A stretch of DNA of 64,000 nt, from the NCBI RefSeq assembly GCF_018613835.1, contig NZ_JAGGPM010000027.1, positions 1 through 64,000 on the forward strand. The letters are read 5' to 3'. Positions 18,535 to 28,120 of this stretch are shown here, piece by piece. This DNA comes from Arthrobacter sp. ISL-5 (GTDB lineage: Bacteria > Actinomycetota > Actinomycetes > Actinomycetales > Micrococcaceae). Positions within the stretch are counted from its first letter, which is position 1, and every line of letters starts with the position of its first letter. The notes under the pieces are model-generated. The model was not told the origin of the DNA, did no database searches, and saw only the letters and a program-made list of their open reading frames with translations. A program made the translations under genes and the position numbers.

Positions 18535-19293
18535 ATGACCGAACAACTCGCCGTCGCCGTCCTGGGCGCGAACGGGCGCATGGGCGCCGAGGCCGTCAAA
18601 GCTGTAGAAGCTGCCCCCGACCTGAAGCTCGTCGCTGCACTGGGACGGGGCGACTCCCTGGACTCATTGCTCAGCGCCGGTGCCAGGTACGTGGTGGATC
18701 TCACCGTTCCGGAGAGCACCGAGGAAAACGTCCGTTTCGCCGTCGAGAACGGCATGCACGCGGTAGTGGGCACCACCGGTTGGGACGCCGGCAAGCTGCA
18801 GGAGCTCGACGCGCTGCTGGCAGGCCGTCCGGACATCGGCGTCCTGATTGCACCCAACTTTGCCCTCGGCTCCGTGCTGGCGTCGGCGTTCGCCGCCAAG
18901 GCCTCCAAGTACTTTGAATCCGTGGAAATCATCGAACTCCACCACCCTGACAAGGTCGATGCTCCCTCCGGCACGGCCGTCCGGACCGCCCAGCTGATCG
19001 CCGCCGAACGGGCAGGGGCCGGCGTGGAGCCGAGCCCGGATGCAACCACCAGCGAACTTGCCGGCGCCCGCGGGTGCGAGGTGGACGGTGTCCGGGTGCA
19101 CAGCGTGCGGCTCCGCGGCCTCGTTGCGCATCAGGAGGTTCTCCTCGGCGGCCCGGGGGAGCAGCTGACGCTGCGTCATGATTCGTTTGACCGGGCCTCG
19201 TTCATGCCCGGGGTTCTCCTGGGCATCCGGAACGTCGCGGACCACCCCGGACTTACGGTGGGGCTCGACGGCTACCTGGACCTGGGGCTGTAA
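18535..19293 (+). CDS. dapB: 4-hydroxy-tetrahydrodipicolinate reductase
   Basis: The 252-residue enzyme reduces HTPA to tetrahydrodipicolinate in the lysine/diaminopimelate pathway. Visible motifs: nucleotide-binding GANGRMG near residue 10, GTTGWDAGK (about 78), APNFALG (about 103), and the substrate/catalytic EIIELHHPDKVDAPSGTA (about 129-146). ATG 18535 is 7 nt after TAGTGT, so it is probably leaderless. dapA lies about 3 kb downstream, with unrelated genes between. Confidence 0.96.
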   Translation: MTEQLAVAVLGANGRMGAEAVKAVEAAPDLKLVAALGRGDSLDSLLSAGARYVVDLTVPESTEENVRFAVENGMHAVVGTTGWDAGKLQELDALLAGRPDIGVLIAPNFALGSVLASAFAAKASKYFESVEIIELHHPDKVDAPSGTAVRTAQLIAAERAGAGVEPSPDATTSELAGARGCEVDGVRVHSVRLRGLVAHQEVLLGGPGEQLTLRHDSFDRASFMPGVLLGIRNVADHPGLTVGLDGYLDLGL

Positions 19294-19298
19294 ATACC

Positions 19299-19787
19299 GT
19301 GAAACCACTCCTTGGCCCGCTGAAGAAGAACCGCACCAAGATCTGGGTGGGCGCCGTGACGCTCCTCCTGGTCTTCTACCTGGTGGTGTCCTTCCAGCGC
19401 TCGGTGCTCCTGCTGACCGATGCGGAGCCCGTGGCCAAGGCCATCGGGGCGGCGTACCTGGTTCTGCCGGTCATCGGCGCGTGGGCGCTGATCCGTGAAC
19501 TGCTGTTCGGCGCCCGCACGGAACAGATGGCCCGCGTGCTCGAAGCCGAAGGCGGCCTGCCCGAGGACAACCTTCCCCGCACACCCGCCGGGCGGATTGT
19601 CCGTGCCGCGGCGGACCAGGAATTCGAGAAGTACCGTGCGGAAGCAGAGGCTGCCCCGGACGACTGGCGGTCATGGTTCAGGCTCAGCTGCGCCTACGAC
19701 GCCGCCGGTGACCGCAAGCGCGCCCGTTCCTCCATGCGGGACGCGGTGCGGATGTTCCAGGCCTCCAAAGGCGCTCTCACGCGGTAG
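19299..19787 (+). CDS. Hypothetical membrane protein with TPR-like tail
   Basis: This 162-residue protein starts at a GTG 5 nt after dapB, so it is probably cotranscribed. Two hydrophobic segments at about residues 15-33 and 47-64 are followed by a soluble tail whose 'DDWRSWFRLSCAYDAAGDRKRARSSMRDAV' pattern looks like one tetratricopeptide repeat. I do not recognise a named family. Orthologues next to dapB are, as I recall, common in this group and of unknown function. Confidence 0.75.
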   Translation: MKPLLGPLKKNRTKIWVGAVTLLLVFYLVVSFQRSVLLLTDAEPVAKAIGAAYLVLPVIGAWALIRELLFGARTEQMARVLEAEGGLPEDNLPRTPAGRIVRAAADQEFEKYRAEAEAAPDDWRSWFRLSCAYDAAGDRKRARSSMRDAVRMFQASKGALTR

Positions 19788-19810
19788 CCCCTGACGCGGC
19801 AGCGCAGGCG

Positions 19811-21046
19811 TTACCGGATCCCCGCCGGCTGGTGCCGTCCCACCTGATTGGCGGCGTGCCCCAGCCATTCCAGCGGGCCGCGCCATTTCAGGATCGCGAA
19901 GACCATGCCGATCAGCACCGCCATTGCAGCATGGGCGAAGTACATCCCGTCCACGGTCCATCCGACCGGCAGGGGCTGGAGGTGGAACGACGCCACCACG
20001 CACACATGGACCGTGTACAGGGTCAGCGTCATCGCCCCGGCGCCGCGCAGCGGAAGCAGCAGGTCCAGGTCCAGCCATTCCCCCAGCCGGCCCACCAGCA
20101 GGCAGAGCCCGACGGCGGCTGCGGCAACTCCGCCCGTGTGCAGCAGGTCCAGGGTGGTCCCGGAGTGGGGTGCGCTGCCGGCCAGCCACCACCATGAACC
20201 CTCCTGCCGGACGCCGGCGAGATTTACCTGCAGGAGGCTGTCCAGCGGGTAGTTCGGGTCCGTGAGGAGGGCCTGCAGTGCGGCCCGGCCGCCCCATTCC
20301 TCCATGGCTGCCGTACCCAGAACTTTCGCGAAGGCTGCCACCGCGGTGCCGCCGGCAAGCAGCAGCACCGGGACCGCCGCCGTCGACAACGCCAACCTGC
20401 CAATGATGAGGCCCACCAGCAGATACGAAATCCACTGGAACACAGGGTAGTAGCCCGTCAGGAACAGGTCGCCCAGCAATTGGCCGGGGGTGGACAGGTC
20501 CTCCCAGCCGGGGTTGTGGTTTAGCCGCAGGGCCGGGTCGGCGGCCATGAGCCAGGGCCGCAGCAGGAAAGCGATCACGGGGGAGCCTAGGATCCAGCCG
20601 GCGGCCCAGGCGCAGAGCGCCTTCAGCTGCAGCCCGATAAACGGCAGGATGCACAGGAAGAGGACGGCGTAGTGGACCAGGATTACCGCCACGTTGACCT
20701 CCAGCCCGCCGAGGGCGAGGCCGACGACGACAATCACCAGGGCGCGCAGGGCGATGCCCCGCCGTGCCGCCCCAAGGGCGCTTCCCTCGAGGGGCCGCTG
20801 CTTGCCAGTGGAAAGGGCCAGCCCGATTCCCGCCAGGACGGCGAAGAGGGCAGCTGCCCGGCCGGAGAAGGTCAGGCCGATCCAGGTCGGGGTCATGGCG
20901 GCGTCGGATTCGAACGTCGGCATCAGGTGGGTGGCCATCATTCCCAGGAGGGCCAGGCCGCGCGCGGCGTCTATTCCCGCAAGCCGGGTGCTGGCTGCGG
21001 CGCCTTTCTTGGTTCCGGACGATGCAGCCGTGCTCCGCGAGGTCAT
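19811..21046 (-). CDS. Multi-pass membrane protein, HGSNAT-like / DUF418 type
   Basis: The 411-residue protein has about 10 hydrophobic helices. Near the N-terminus it has 'RLAGIDAARGLALLGMMATHL', the signature of the heparan-alpha-glucosaminide N-acetyltransferase-like domain, in which the histidine is the proposed acetyl carrier. The C-terminal half has DUF418-like features (GAMTLTLYTVHV). Such proteins are presumed membrane acyltransferases acting on envelope sugars; the substrate is unknown. Its start lies 95 bp from the LexA box at 21141, so SOS influence on this side is possible but less convincing. Confidence 0.75.
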   Translation of the reverse strand: MTSRSTAASSGTKKGAAASTRLAGIDAARGLALLGMMATHLMPTFESDAAMTPTWIGLTFSGRAAALFAVLAGIGLALSTGKQRPLEGSALGAARRGIALRALVIVVVGLALGGLEVNVAVILVHYAVLFLCILPFIGLQLKALCAWAAGWILGSPVIAFLLRPWLMAADPALRLNHNPGWEDLSTPGQLLGDLFLTGYYPVFQWISYLLVGLIIGRLALSTAAVPVLLLAGGTAVAAFAKVLGTAAMEEWGGRAALQALLTDPNYPLDSLLQVNLAGVRQEGSWWWLAGSAPHSGTTLDLLHTGGVAAAAVGLCLLVGRLGEWLDLDLLLPLRGAGAMTLTLYTVHVCVVASFHLQPLPVGWTVDGMYFAHAAMAVLIGMVFAILKWRGPLEWLGHAANQVGRHQPAGIR

Positions 21047-21140
21047 GATGCGATCGTCTCACATCTGTATATGGCGCTGTTTCCTCCCGCGGGTGTTCTG
21101 CCGGGCTCGGATGCGCGGTGGACGGAAACGGGTCTTGTAT

Positions 21141-21156
21141 TCGAATATATGTTCGA
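21141..21156 (+). promoter_or_regulatory. LexA (SOS) box in the promoter of the mini-DUF222 gene
   Basis: TCGAATATATGTTCGA matches the actinobacterial LexA palindrome TCGAAC-N4-GTTCGA at 11 of 12 positions. The -10 element TACTAT (21158-21163) begins 2 nt after it, so bound LexA would sit in the -35/spacer region and block transcription of the leaderless gene starting at 21171. Confidence 0.85.
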
Positions 21157-21170
21157 ATACTATCGGCTGC

Positions 21171-21566
21171 ATGAACAACTCATCCAGGCACACGTTAGGG
21201 CGCGGCTCTGACAAACGCGCAGACAAGCCCGCCGCGCAGCCCGCCCGGCGGGCGCAGGGCACTGCAGCTCATGGCACTGCGGGGCCGCTAAAGGCGATGA
21301 GCCCCGGCGTGGTGGACTACCTGTTCAGGCAACTCGTCGCCGGCGAGCCCGCCGAGGACCTGCAGTGGAGCAGCGAGGGTATTCCGCTCTCGGCCCAGGT
21401 TCCCGGGGCGGAGCTGGCGCGCCGGCTGTCCGAGACGGACCTTGATGCGCTGACGCCCACCGAGCTGTTCCACTACGTTCGCGCCGCCCAACGCCTCGCC
21501 TCCTGGGCGGAGTCGCTGCGGGAAGCGGCTGTGGGACGCTACTGTGCGGGGACGGACCCTGCCTAG
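21171..21566 (+). CDS. Mini DUF222 protein (N-terminal part only), SOS-controlled
   Basis: The 131-residue product begins with a basic tail of about 40 residues. It then shows 'VPGAELARRLSETDLDALTPTELFHYVRAAQRLASWAESLREAAVG', which I read as the first helical segment of DUF222 (an acidic short helix followed by the ERLASWA-type helix). The HNH nuclease and the rest of DUF222 are absent, so it is either a truncated remnant or a stand-alone short relative. ATG 21171 sits 7 nt after the TACTAT -10, making it leaderless, with a LexA box directly upstream. The intact promoter argues against a simple dead fragment. Confidence 0.7.
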   Translation: MNNSSRHTLGRGSDKRADKPAAQPARRAQGTAAHGTAGPLKAMSPGVVDYLFRQLVAGEPAEDLQWSSEGIPLSAQVPGAELARRLSETDLDALTPTELFHYVRAAQRLASWAESLREAAVGRYCAGTDPA

Positions 21567-21575
21567 GATGGAGGC

Positions 21576-22334
21576 GTGACCTCAGCGCTGACCGTAACCG
21601 CAGTCCAGTACCAGGCCCTGGAGGGCGGAATTGCCGGCAACGTGCCGGAGCACGTCCGCCTCATCGAGGATGCCGATTCACACGGTGCCAGGCTGGTGAT
21701 TTTCCCCGAACTTTCCCTGACCGGATACAACCTGCCTCTTCTTCGGAACGGGGACCAATGGCTGGTGCCCGGCGATTTCCGCCTGGATGCCATCCGGGAG
21801 ATCTGCCGGCGGACAGGCATCACCGCGGTGGTCGGCGCCGCCTTTCGCGAAGCGGACGGCACGCCGCGGCTGGCGTCCCTGGCCCTCCACCCGAACGGCA
21901 CGGCCGATGTCGGCTTCAAGTCACATCTCCACGGGGACGAGGAGGCACTGTTTGCCGCCGGGCCGGGGCCGGCACTCCTGGAGGTCGACGGCTGGAAGAT
22001 CGCCCTGGCCATTTGCTTCGACGCCGCCCACCCCGTCCACTCGGGCACGGCCGCGGACACAGGCGCCGACGTTTACGCCGTGTCTGCGCTCTATACGGAG
22101 GGGGAGGGGCACCGTCTGGGGCTGCACCTGGGGGCGCGGGCCATGGACAACCGGATGTACGCGGTGCTGGCCAACCTGGGCGGCCGGACACCGTTGGGGC
22201 CGTCCTGCGGCCTGAGTGGTTTCTGGGGCCCGGACGGCATGCCGATGCAGCATGCCTCCGGGACTGGAACGGAAGTGGTTACGGCCGTCCTGCGGCGGGG
22301 TCCACTTGAACGGTACGGGCACGCCGCAGGGTGA
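21576..22334 (+). CDS. Carbon-nitrogen hydrolase (nitrilase superfamily)
   Basis: This 252-residue protein has the nitrilase-superfamily Glu-Lys-Cys triad: Glu in FPELSLTGY (about residue 47), Lys in GFKSHLHG (about 113) and Cys in AICFDAAHP (about 148). Members hydrolyse amides or nitriles; the substrate cannot be told. The GTG start at 21576 lies 6 nt after TAGGAT and is probably leaderless. It follows the mini-DUF222 gene by 9 bp but has its own promoter, which itself overlaps the end of that gene. Confidence 0.85.
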   Translation: MTSALTVTAVQYQALEGGIAGNVPEHVRLIEDADSHGARLVIFPELSLTGYNLPLLRNGDQWLVPGDFRLDAIREICRRTGITAVVGAAFREADGTPRLASLALHPNGTADVGFKSHLHGDEEALFAAGPGPALLEVDGWKIALAICFDAAHPVHSGTAADTGADVYAVSALYTEGEGHRLGLHLGARAMDNRMYAVLANLGGRTPLGPSCGLSGFWGPDGMPMQHASGTGTEVVTAVLRRGPLERYGHAAG

Positions 22335-22429
22335 CGGCGTGGCGGCAGGCCTGGTGTTTTCGGGAATTTGACGATCATCACGTGCCGGCCATTGTCCTAA
22401 CGTGCAGGTGACAGGGTAACGTTTTTCCC

Positions 22430-23338
22430 ATGGCTGACACTTCCGCGCACATTCCTGCTCTTGGTACCCTCTTGACCGCTATGGTCACGCCCTTCACCAA
22501 GGACGGCAAAGTGGACTACCAGCAGGCGGCGGAGCTGGCCAGCAAGCTCGTTGACGACGGCTGCGACGGCCTCGTGGTCACGGGAACCACGGGGGAAACC
22601 TCCACCCTCACCGACGAGGAAAACCTCGGTATGTTCCGCGCCGTGAAGGACGCTGTCGGGGGACGGGCCGCCATCATCGCCGGCACCGGGACCAACGACA
22701 CTGCCCACTCCGTGCACCTTTCCCAGCAGGCGGCAGCGCTCGGTGTCGATGGCCTCCTGCTCGTCACGCCGTACTACAACAAGCCCAGCCAGGCCGGCGT
22801 CCGCGCGCACTTCGAGGCCATCGCGTCGTCGACGGACGTGCCCGTCATGCTCTACGACATCCCGGGACGCTCCTCCATCGCGATCGCGCCCGACACCATG
22901 ATCCGTCTCGCGCAGCACCCGAATATCGTCGCCGTCAAGGATGCCAAGGCCGATTTCGCTGCCGCCACACGCGTCATGGCGGAGACCGACCTCCTCTTTT
23001 ACTCCGGGGACGACGGACTGACCCTTCCGTGGATGGCCCTGGGCGCCGTGGGACTCGTGGGTGTCACAACCCATGTCGCTACCCGCCGCTTCCGGGAACT
23101 CATCGACGCCGTCAATGCGAACGACTTCGGAACGGCCCGGAAGATCAACTTCGAACTCGAGCCCGTGGTGCGCGCAACGATGACCCGCGTCCAGGGTGCC
23201 GTTGCGGCCAAACAAATTCTTAAATGGCAGGGAGTCCTGCCCAACTCGGTTGTCCGTTTGCCCCTCGTGGAGCCGGACGAAGCTGAGATCGAAATCATCC
23301 GCGAGGATTTGGCGGAAGGAGGGCTGGTCTTTTCCTGA
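22430..23338 (+). CDS. dapA: 4-hydroxy-tetrahydrodipicolinate synthase
   Basis: This 302-residue TIM-barrel lyase condenses pyruvate with aspartate semialdehyde. Seen: GTTGETSTLTDEEN near residue 50, the catalytic Tyr in TPYYNKPSQ (about 117), YDIPGRS (about 143) and the Schiff-base Lys in VAVKDAKAD (about 170). A TAACGT -10 lies 7 nt before the ATG, indicating a leaderless mRNA. rnj follows by 42 bp, a common actinobacterial pair. Confidence 0.97.
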   Translation: MADTSAHIPALGTLLTAMVTPFTKDGKVDYQQAAELASKLVDDGCDGLVVTGTTGETSTLTDEENLGMFRAVKDAVGGRAAIIAGTGTNDTAHSVHLSQQAAALGVDGLLLVTPYYNKPSQAGVRAHFEAIASSTDVPVMLYDIPGRSSIAIAPDTMIRLAQHPNIVAVKDAKADFAAATRVMAETDLLFYSGDDGLTLPWMALGAVGLVGVTTHVATRRFRELIDAVNANDFGTARKINFELEPVVRATMTRVQGAVAAKQILKWQGVLPNSVVRLPLVEPDEAEIEIIREDLAEGGLVFS

Positions 23339-23380
23339 CGGACTGAGACCGGCACTCTTCCGCCTGGAAAGAAGTGCATT

Positions 23381-25072
23381 ATGACCCAAGTAGCCCTGCC
23401 CGGCCTCGTCACGCCTCCCCGCCTTCCCCAAGGCACCCTGCGGATCGTTCCGCTCGGCGGGCTCGGCGAGATCGGCCGCAACATGGCTGTGTTCGAAATC
23501 GACGGCAAGTTGCTCATCGTCGACTGCGGCGTCCTCTTCCCTGAGGAAACGCAGCCCGGCGTCGACCTGATCCTGCCCGATTTCTCCTACATCGAGAACC
23601 GGCTGGATGACATTGTCGCCGTCGTCCTGACGCACGGCCACGAAGACCACATCGGTGCTGTGCCGTACCTGCTCCGGCTCCGCAACGACATCCCGCTGGT
23701 GGGATCGCAGCTGACGCTCGCCCTCATCGAGGCGAAGCTGCAGGAACACCGGATCAAGCCGTACACCCTCACCGTGGTCGAAGGGCAGGTGGAGAAGTTC
23801 GGCCCCTTCGAATGCGAGTTCGTGGCCGTCAACCACTCGATTCCCGACGCCCTCGCCGTCTTCCTCCGCACTGCGGGCGGAACCGTCCTGCACACCGGCG
23901 ACTTCAAGATGGATCAGCTGCCCCTGGATGGCCGGATCACCGACCTCCGCCACTTTGCCCGCCTCGGGGAAGAGGGTGTGGACCTGTTCATGTCGGACTC
24001 CACGAACGCGGACGTCCCCGGTTTCACCACCGCGGAAAAGGAAATCGGCCCCACGCTGGACCGGCTCTTCGGACAGGCCAGCAAGCGCATCATCGTGGCT
24101 TCCTTCTCGTCGCACGTGCACCGTGTCCAGCAGGTCCTGGACGCCGCGGGGAAGCACAACCGCAAAGTTGCCTTCGTGGGCCGCTCCATGGTCCGCAACA
24201 TGGCCATCGCCGCGAAACTTGGCTACCTGGACGTGCCGGACGGCATCCTGGTGGACGTCAAGAACATCGGGAACCTTCCCGACAACCGCGTGGTGCTGAT
24301 GTCCACCGGCTCCCAGGGGGAGCCGATGGCCGCGCTGTCCCGCATGGCCAATGGCGACCACCCGGTGGTGGTGGGCGACGGCGACACCGTTATTCTGGCG
24401 TCAAGCCTCATCCCGGGCAACGAGAACGCCGTTTTCCGCATCATCAACGGCCTGTTGAAGCTCGGCGCGGACGTCATCCACAAGGGCAACGCCAAGGTCC
24501 ACGTGTCCGGCCATGCCGCGGCCGGCGAGCTGCTGTACTGCTACAACATCCTTGAACCGCTCAACGCCATGCCCGTGCACGGCGAGACCCGCCACCTGAT
24601 CGCCAACGGAAAAATCGCCGAGGAGTCGGGCGTGCCGGAGGCGAGCATCCTGCTGGCCGACAACGGCACCGTGATTGACCTCAGGGACCACCAGGCCGAC
24701 GTGGTGGGCCAGATCGAGGTCGGCTTCGTCTACGTGGACGGCTCCAGCGTGGGCGAAATCACCGACGCCGACCTCAAGGACCGCCGCGTCCTGGGCGATG
24801 AAGGCTTCATCTCCATCATCACGGTCATCAACCGCGCCACCGGAAAGGTGGTCTCGGGGCCGGAAATCCACGCCCGCGGCGTCGCCGAAGATGACTCGGT
24901 TTTCGACGACATCATCCCCAAGATCAATGCTGCGCTGGAGGAAGCCGTCCTCAACCGCACGGACCACACGACGCACCAGCTGCAGCAGGTTGTCCGCCGA
25001 GTGGTCGGAACCTGGGTCAACCGCAAGCTCCGCCGCAAGCCCATGATCATTCCGGTGGTCCTGGAAGCCTAG
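23381..25072 (+). CDS. rnj: Ribonuclease J
   Basis: The 563-residue metallo-beta-lactamase/beta-CASP ribonuclease processes rRNA and mRNA with endo- and 5'-3' exo-activity. The zinc motif HGHEDH is at about residues 86-91, with a further ligand in LHTGDFKMD (about 172). The beta-CASP region includes SSHVHR (about 245) and the late HVSGHA motif (about 373). The length matches other actinobacterial RNase J proteins. Start ATG is preceded by GAAAG. Confidence 0.96.
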   Translation: MTQVALPGLVTPPRLPQGTLRIVPLGGLGEIGRNMAVFEIDGKLLIVDCGVLFPEETQPGVDLILPDFSYIENRLDDIVAVVLTHGHEDHIGAVPYLLRLRNDIPLVGSQLTLALIEAKLQEHRIKPYTLTVVEGQVEKFGPFECEFVAVNHSIPDALAVFLRTAGGTVLHTGDFKMDQLPLDGRITDLRHFARLGEEGVDLFMSDSTNADVPGFTTAEKEIGPTLDRLFGQASKRIIVASFSSHVHRVQQVLDAAGKHNRKVAFVGRSMVRNMAIAAKLGYLDVPDGILVDVKNIGNLPDNRVVLMSTGSQGEPMAALSRMANGDHPVVVGDGDTVILASSLIPGNENAVFRIINGLLKLGADVIHKGNAKVHVSGHAAAGELLYCYNILEPLNAMPVHGETRHLIANGKIAEESGVPEASILLADNGTVIDLRDHQADVVGQIEVGFVYVDGSSVGEITDADLKDRRVLGDEGFISIITVINRATGKVVSGPEIHARGVAEDDSVFDDIIPKINAALEEAVLNRTDHTTHQLQQVVRRVVGTWVNRKLRRKPMIIPVVLEA

Positions 25073-25078
25073 GCGCAC

Positions 25079-25104
25079 GCCCGCGGGGGCCGGCCCCCGC
25101 GGGC
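25079..25104 (+). terminator. Perfect 26-bp palindrome after rnj
   Basis: GCCCGCGGGGGCC is followed directly by its reverse complement, 6 nt past the rnj stop. It would form a very stable hairpin without a U-tract, the form often seen at actinobacterial gene ends, and is followed by the independent ftsK promoter. Confidence 0.65.
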
Positions 25105-25168
25105 GAACACAGCCCCGAAAGCCCGTAAATCCGCGGAGCCGGGGCCCGGGTGGAGTACCGTGGCACAT

Positions 25169-28081
25169 ATGGCCACACGTACTTCCCCCGCGCCAAAACG
25201 TACTTCCGGCGGCAAAGCAGGCACGTCCGGAAGCCGCACCGGTTCCGCGACGGCCAAATCCGGCCGGGCGGGAGCGTCGGCCGGCACCGCCCGCACGCGG
25301 CAGCTGCCCGCCGTCGAAGCCCGGCAGCCCTGGCTGCTGAGGGTGGTCGGCGGCGCGTGGCTCGGCATCGGCCACCTGGTGGGCGGGGGAGTGCGGCGGA
25401 TCGGCCACGACGTGAGCGACCTCGCACCGGAGGACCGCCGTGACGGTGCCGCCCTGTTCAACCTGGCGCTGGCGGTCTTCATTGCCACCTTTGCCTGGTG
25501 GGGACTCCGGGGCTGGTTCCCGGACGCCGTCTACGCGGTGGTCAACGGCACGTTCGGCTGGATGTCCCTGGTCCTGCCGCTGATGCTGTCGGTCTGCGCC
25601 TTCAGGCTGTTCCGCCAGCCTGCTGACGGCCGGGGCAACAACCGCGTGGGCATCGGCTTCCTCGTCATGACGTTCGCGGGTTGCGGCCTCGCCCACATCG
25701 TCGGCGGCCAGCCGACCGTGAGCGAGGGCTTTGACGGACTGCGCCAGGCCGGGGGCATGCTGGGCTTCCTCGCGGCCACACCGCTCGCGGCCATTCACGC
25801 CGCGGTGCCGGTGGCCCTGTACGCCCTGTTGGCATTCGTCTCGCTCCTCATCGTCACGGCCACCCCGTTTGGGGCCATTCCGCGGCGCCTGCGCGGCGCC
25901 TACGAGCACCTGATGGGCATCGACCTTCAAGACAACGGCGACGGCGGCGGACACGACCGCAGCTACCTCTACGACAGTGCGCCGGCAGAGCCGAAAAAGA
26001 AGCGGAAACGGCTTTTCGGCAAGAACGAGGACGCCGACGCCCGCCTCGAGGGATACGTCGGAGACGAAGCCTTCGAACATGCCGTCATCGACGACGACGC
26101 CGCACCCGACACCACCAAGGGCGCCAAGGGCGCTAACTCCGTGGCGCCCGGCGTGCGCCGGCCCACCCAGGCCGAGATCGCCGTCGAGAAGATCAAGGCC
26201 GCCCAGGGGCTGGGCAGTGCTGCGGGAGCGGCGGGCGAGAACGCCACCGAAGCCATCCCGCTCGTCACCCCGGGCATGGTCGCCGCCGGTTCGTTGAACC
26301 CGGTAGCCGGGGCCGCCGGTGCCGCGGCCGCCCAGGTGCCGTCGCGGCCAGTCGCCCCCGCGCCGCCGCCCACGCCCATTCCGCAGCGCACCGAGCAGCT
26401 GTCGCTGGCGGGAGACGTCACCTACACCCTGCCGTCGTCGGACGTCCTGACCCCGGGGTCCATCCCGAAGGAGCGCACGGAGGCCAACGACGCCATCGTT
26501 GCCTCCCTGACGGAGACACTGACGCAGTTCAACGTGGACGCCCAGGTGACCGGCTTCAGCCGCGGCCCCACCGTGACGCGGTACGAGATCGAGCTGTCAC
26601 CGGGCACCAAGGTGGAGCGCGTCACGGCCCTGTCCAAGAACATCTCCTATGCCGTTGCCTCGAGCGACGTCCGTATCCTGAGCCCGATTCCGGGCAAATC
26701 GGCCATCGGCATCGAGATCCCCAACACGGACCGCGAAACCGTCTCGCTCGGCGACGTCCTCCGCAGCCAGAACGCCCGCCGCACGGACCACCCCATGGTG
26801 ATGGGCGTCGGCAAGGACGTCGAGGGTGGTTACGTCGTGGCGAACCTGGCCAAGATGCCCCACCTTCTCGTGGCCGGCGCCACCGGCGCGGGCAAGTCCT
26901 CCTTCGTGAACTCGATGATCACGTCCATCCTCATGCGCGCGACGCCGGACGAGGTCCGCATGGTCATGGTGGACCCCAAGCGCGTGGAGCTGACCGCCTA
27001 CGAAGGCGTCCCGCACCTCATCACCCCCATCATCACCAACCCCAAGAAGGCGGCCGAAGCGCTGCAGTGGGTGGTCCGGGAAATGGATGCCCGCTACGAC
27101 GACCTCGCCAACTACGGCTTCAAGCACATCGACGATTTCAACAAGGCAGTCCGCGCCGGCAAGGTCCATCCGCCCGTGGATTCCAAGCGCGTCATCCGCC
27201 CGTACCCCTACCTGCTGGTGATCGTGGACGAACTCGCCGACCTCATGATGGTGGCGCCCCGCGACGTCGAAGATTCGATCGTCCGCATCACCCAGCTTGC
27301 CCGCGCCGCCGGCATCCACCTGGTCCTGGCCACGCAGCGGCCCTCGGTCGACGTCGTCACCGGTCTGATCAAGGCCAACGTCCCGTCCCGCATGGCGTTC
27401 GCCACCTCCTCCGTCACCGACTCCCGCGTGGTCCTGGACCAGCCGGGAGCGGAAAAGCTGATCGGCCAGGGCGACGCCCTCTTCCTGCCGATGGGCGCCT
27501 CCAAGGCCATGCGTGTCCAGGGCGCCTGGGTCACCGAGTCCGAAATCCACAAGGTGGTCGAACACGTCAAGGGCCAGCTCAAGGCCGTCTACCGTGACGA
27601 CGTCGCCCCGGAGGCGCAGAAAAAGCAGATCGACGACGACATCGGAGACGACCTCGAGGTGCTGCTGCAGGCCACCGAGCTGGTGGTCACCACGCAGTTC
27701 GGCTCGACGTCGATGCTGCAGCGCAAGCTGCGCGTCGGGTTCGCCAAGGCCGGCCGCCTCATGGACCTGCTCGAGTCCAGGGGAGTGGTGGGCCCGTCCG
27801 AAGGCTCCAAGGCCCGGGACGTGCTGGTCAAGCCGGACGACCTCGCCACCGTCCTGGCTGCCATGAAGGGCCAGGAAGCCCCGGCAGCGCCAGATTCGCA
27901 AACCGCCGCGCTCAGTGACAACGCCCACGCCAACATCGCCCAAGGCGGCTACGCCGAGGACCTCGTTGCCGCCGACCTGGACAACCGCACGCAGAACGTG
28001 GAGTACTACGACGGCGCGGACGGCAGCTCCAGCGACGACGAGGACGGTTCCGAAGACGCCTGGTCCCTGACCGGCCGGTAG
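25169..28081 (+). CDS. ftsK: DNA translocase FtsK
   Basis: This 970-residue protein pumps DNA at the division septum during chromosome segregation. Four to five membrane helices lie at about residues 95-240, followed by an Ala/Pro linker to about residue 420 and the motor. Walker A GATGAGKSS is at about residue 571, Walker B is the LLVIVDELADLMM strand (about 683), and the C-terminal winged-helix gamma domain is at about 840-910. I chose ATG 25169: TACCGT at 25156-25161 is 7 nt upstream and would include the alternative GTG at 25160. Confidence 0.95.
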   Translation: MATRTSPAPKRTSGGKAGTSGSRTGSATAKSGRAGASAGTARTRQLPAVEARQPWLLRVVGGAWLGIGHLVGGGVRRIGHDVSDLAPEDRRDGAALFNLALAVFIATFAWWGLRGWFPDAVYAVVNGTFGWMSLVLPLMLSVCAFRLFRQPADGRGNNRVGIGFLVMTFAGCGLAHIVGGQPTVSEGFDGLRQAGGMLGFLAATPLAAIHAAVPVALYALLAFVSLLIVTATPFGAIPRRLRGAYEHLMGIDLQDNGDGGGHDRSYLYDSAPAEPKKKRKRLFGKNEDADARLEGYVGDEAFEHAVIDDDAAPDTTKGAKGANSVAPGVRRPTQAEIAVEKIKAAQGLGSAAGAAGENATEAIPLVTPGMVAAGSLNPVAGAAGAAAAQVPSRPVAPAPPPTPIPQRTEQLSLAGDVTYTLPSSDVLTPGSIPKERTEANDAIVASLTETLTQFNVDAQVTGFSRGPTVTRYEIELSPGTKVERVTALSKNISYAVASSDVRILSPIPGKSAIGIEIPNTDRETVSLGDVLRSQNARRTDHPMVMGVGKDVEGGYVVANLAKMPHLLVAGATGAGKSSFVNSMITSILMRATPDEVRMVMVDPKRVELTAYEGVPHLITPIITNPKKAAEALQWVVREMDARYDDLANYGFKHIDDFNKAVRAGKVHPPVDSKRVIRPYPYLLVIVDELADLMMVAPRDVEDSIVRITQLARAAGIHLVLATQRPSVDVVTGLIKANVPSRMAFATSSVTDSRVVLDQPGAEKLIGQGDALFLPMGASKAMRVQGAWVTESEIHKVVEHVKGQLKAVYRDDVAPEAQKKQIDDDIGDDLEVLLQATELVVTTQFGSTSMLQRKLRVGFAKAGRLMDLLESRGVVGPSEGSKARDVLVKPDDLATVLAAMKGQEAPAAPDSQTAALSDNAHANIAQGGYAEDLVAADLDNRTQNVEYYDGADGSSSDDEDGSEDAWSLTGR

Positions 28082-28120
28082 CTTAGAAGACGCCCGGCTG
28101 GAAGACGGTAGCCTAGAAGG

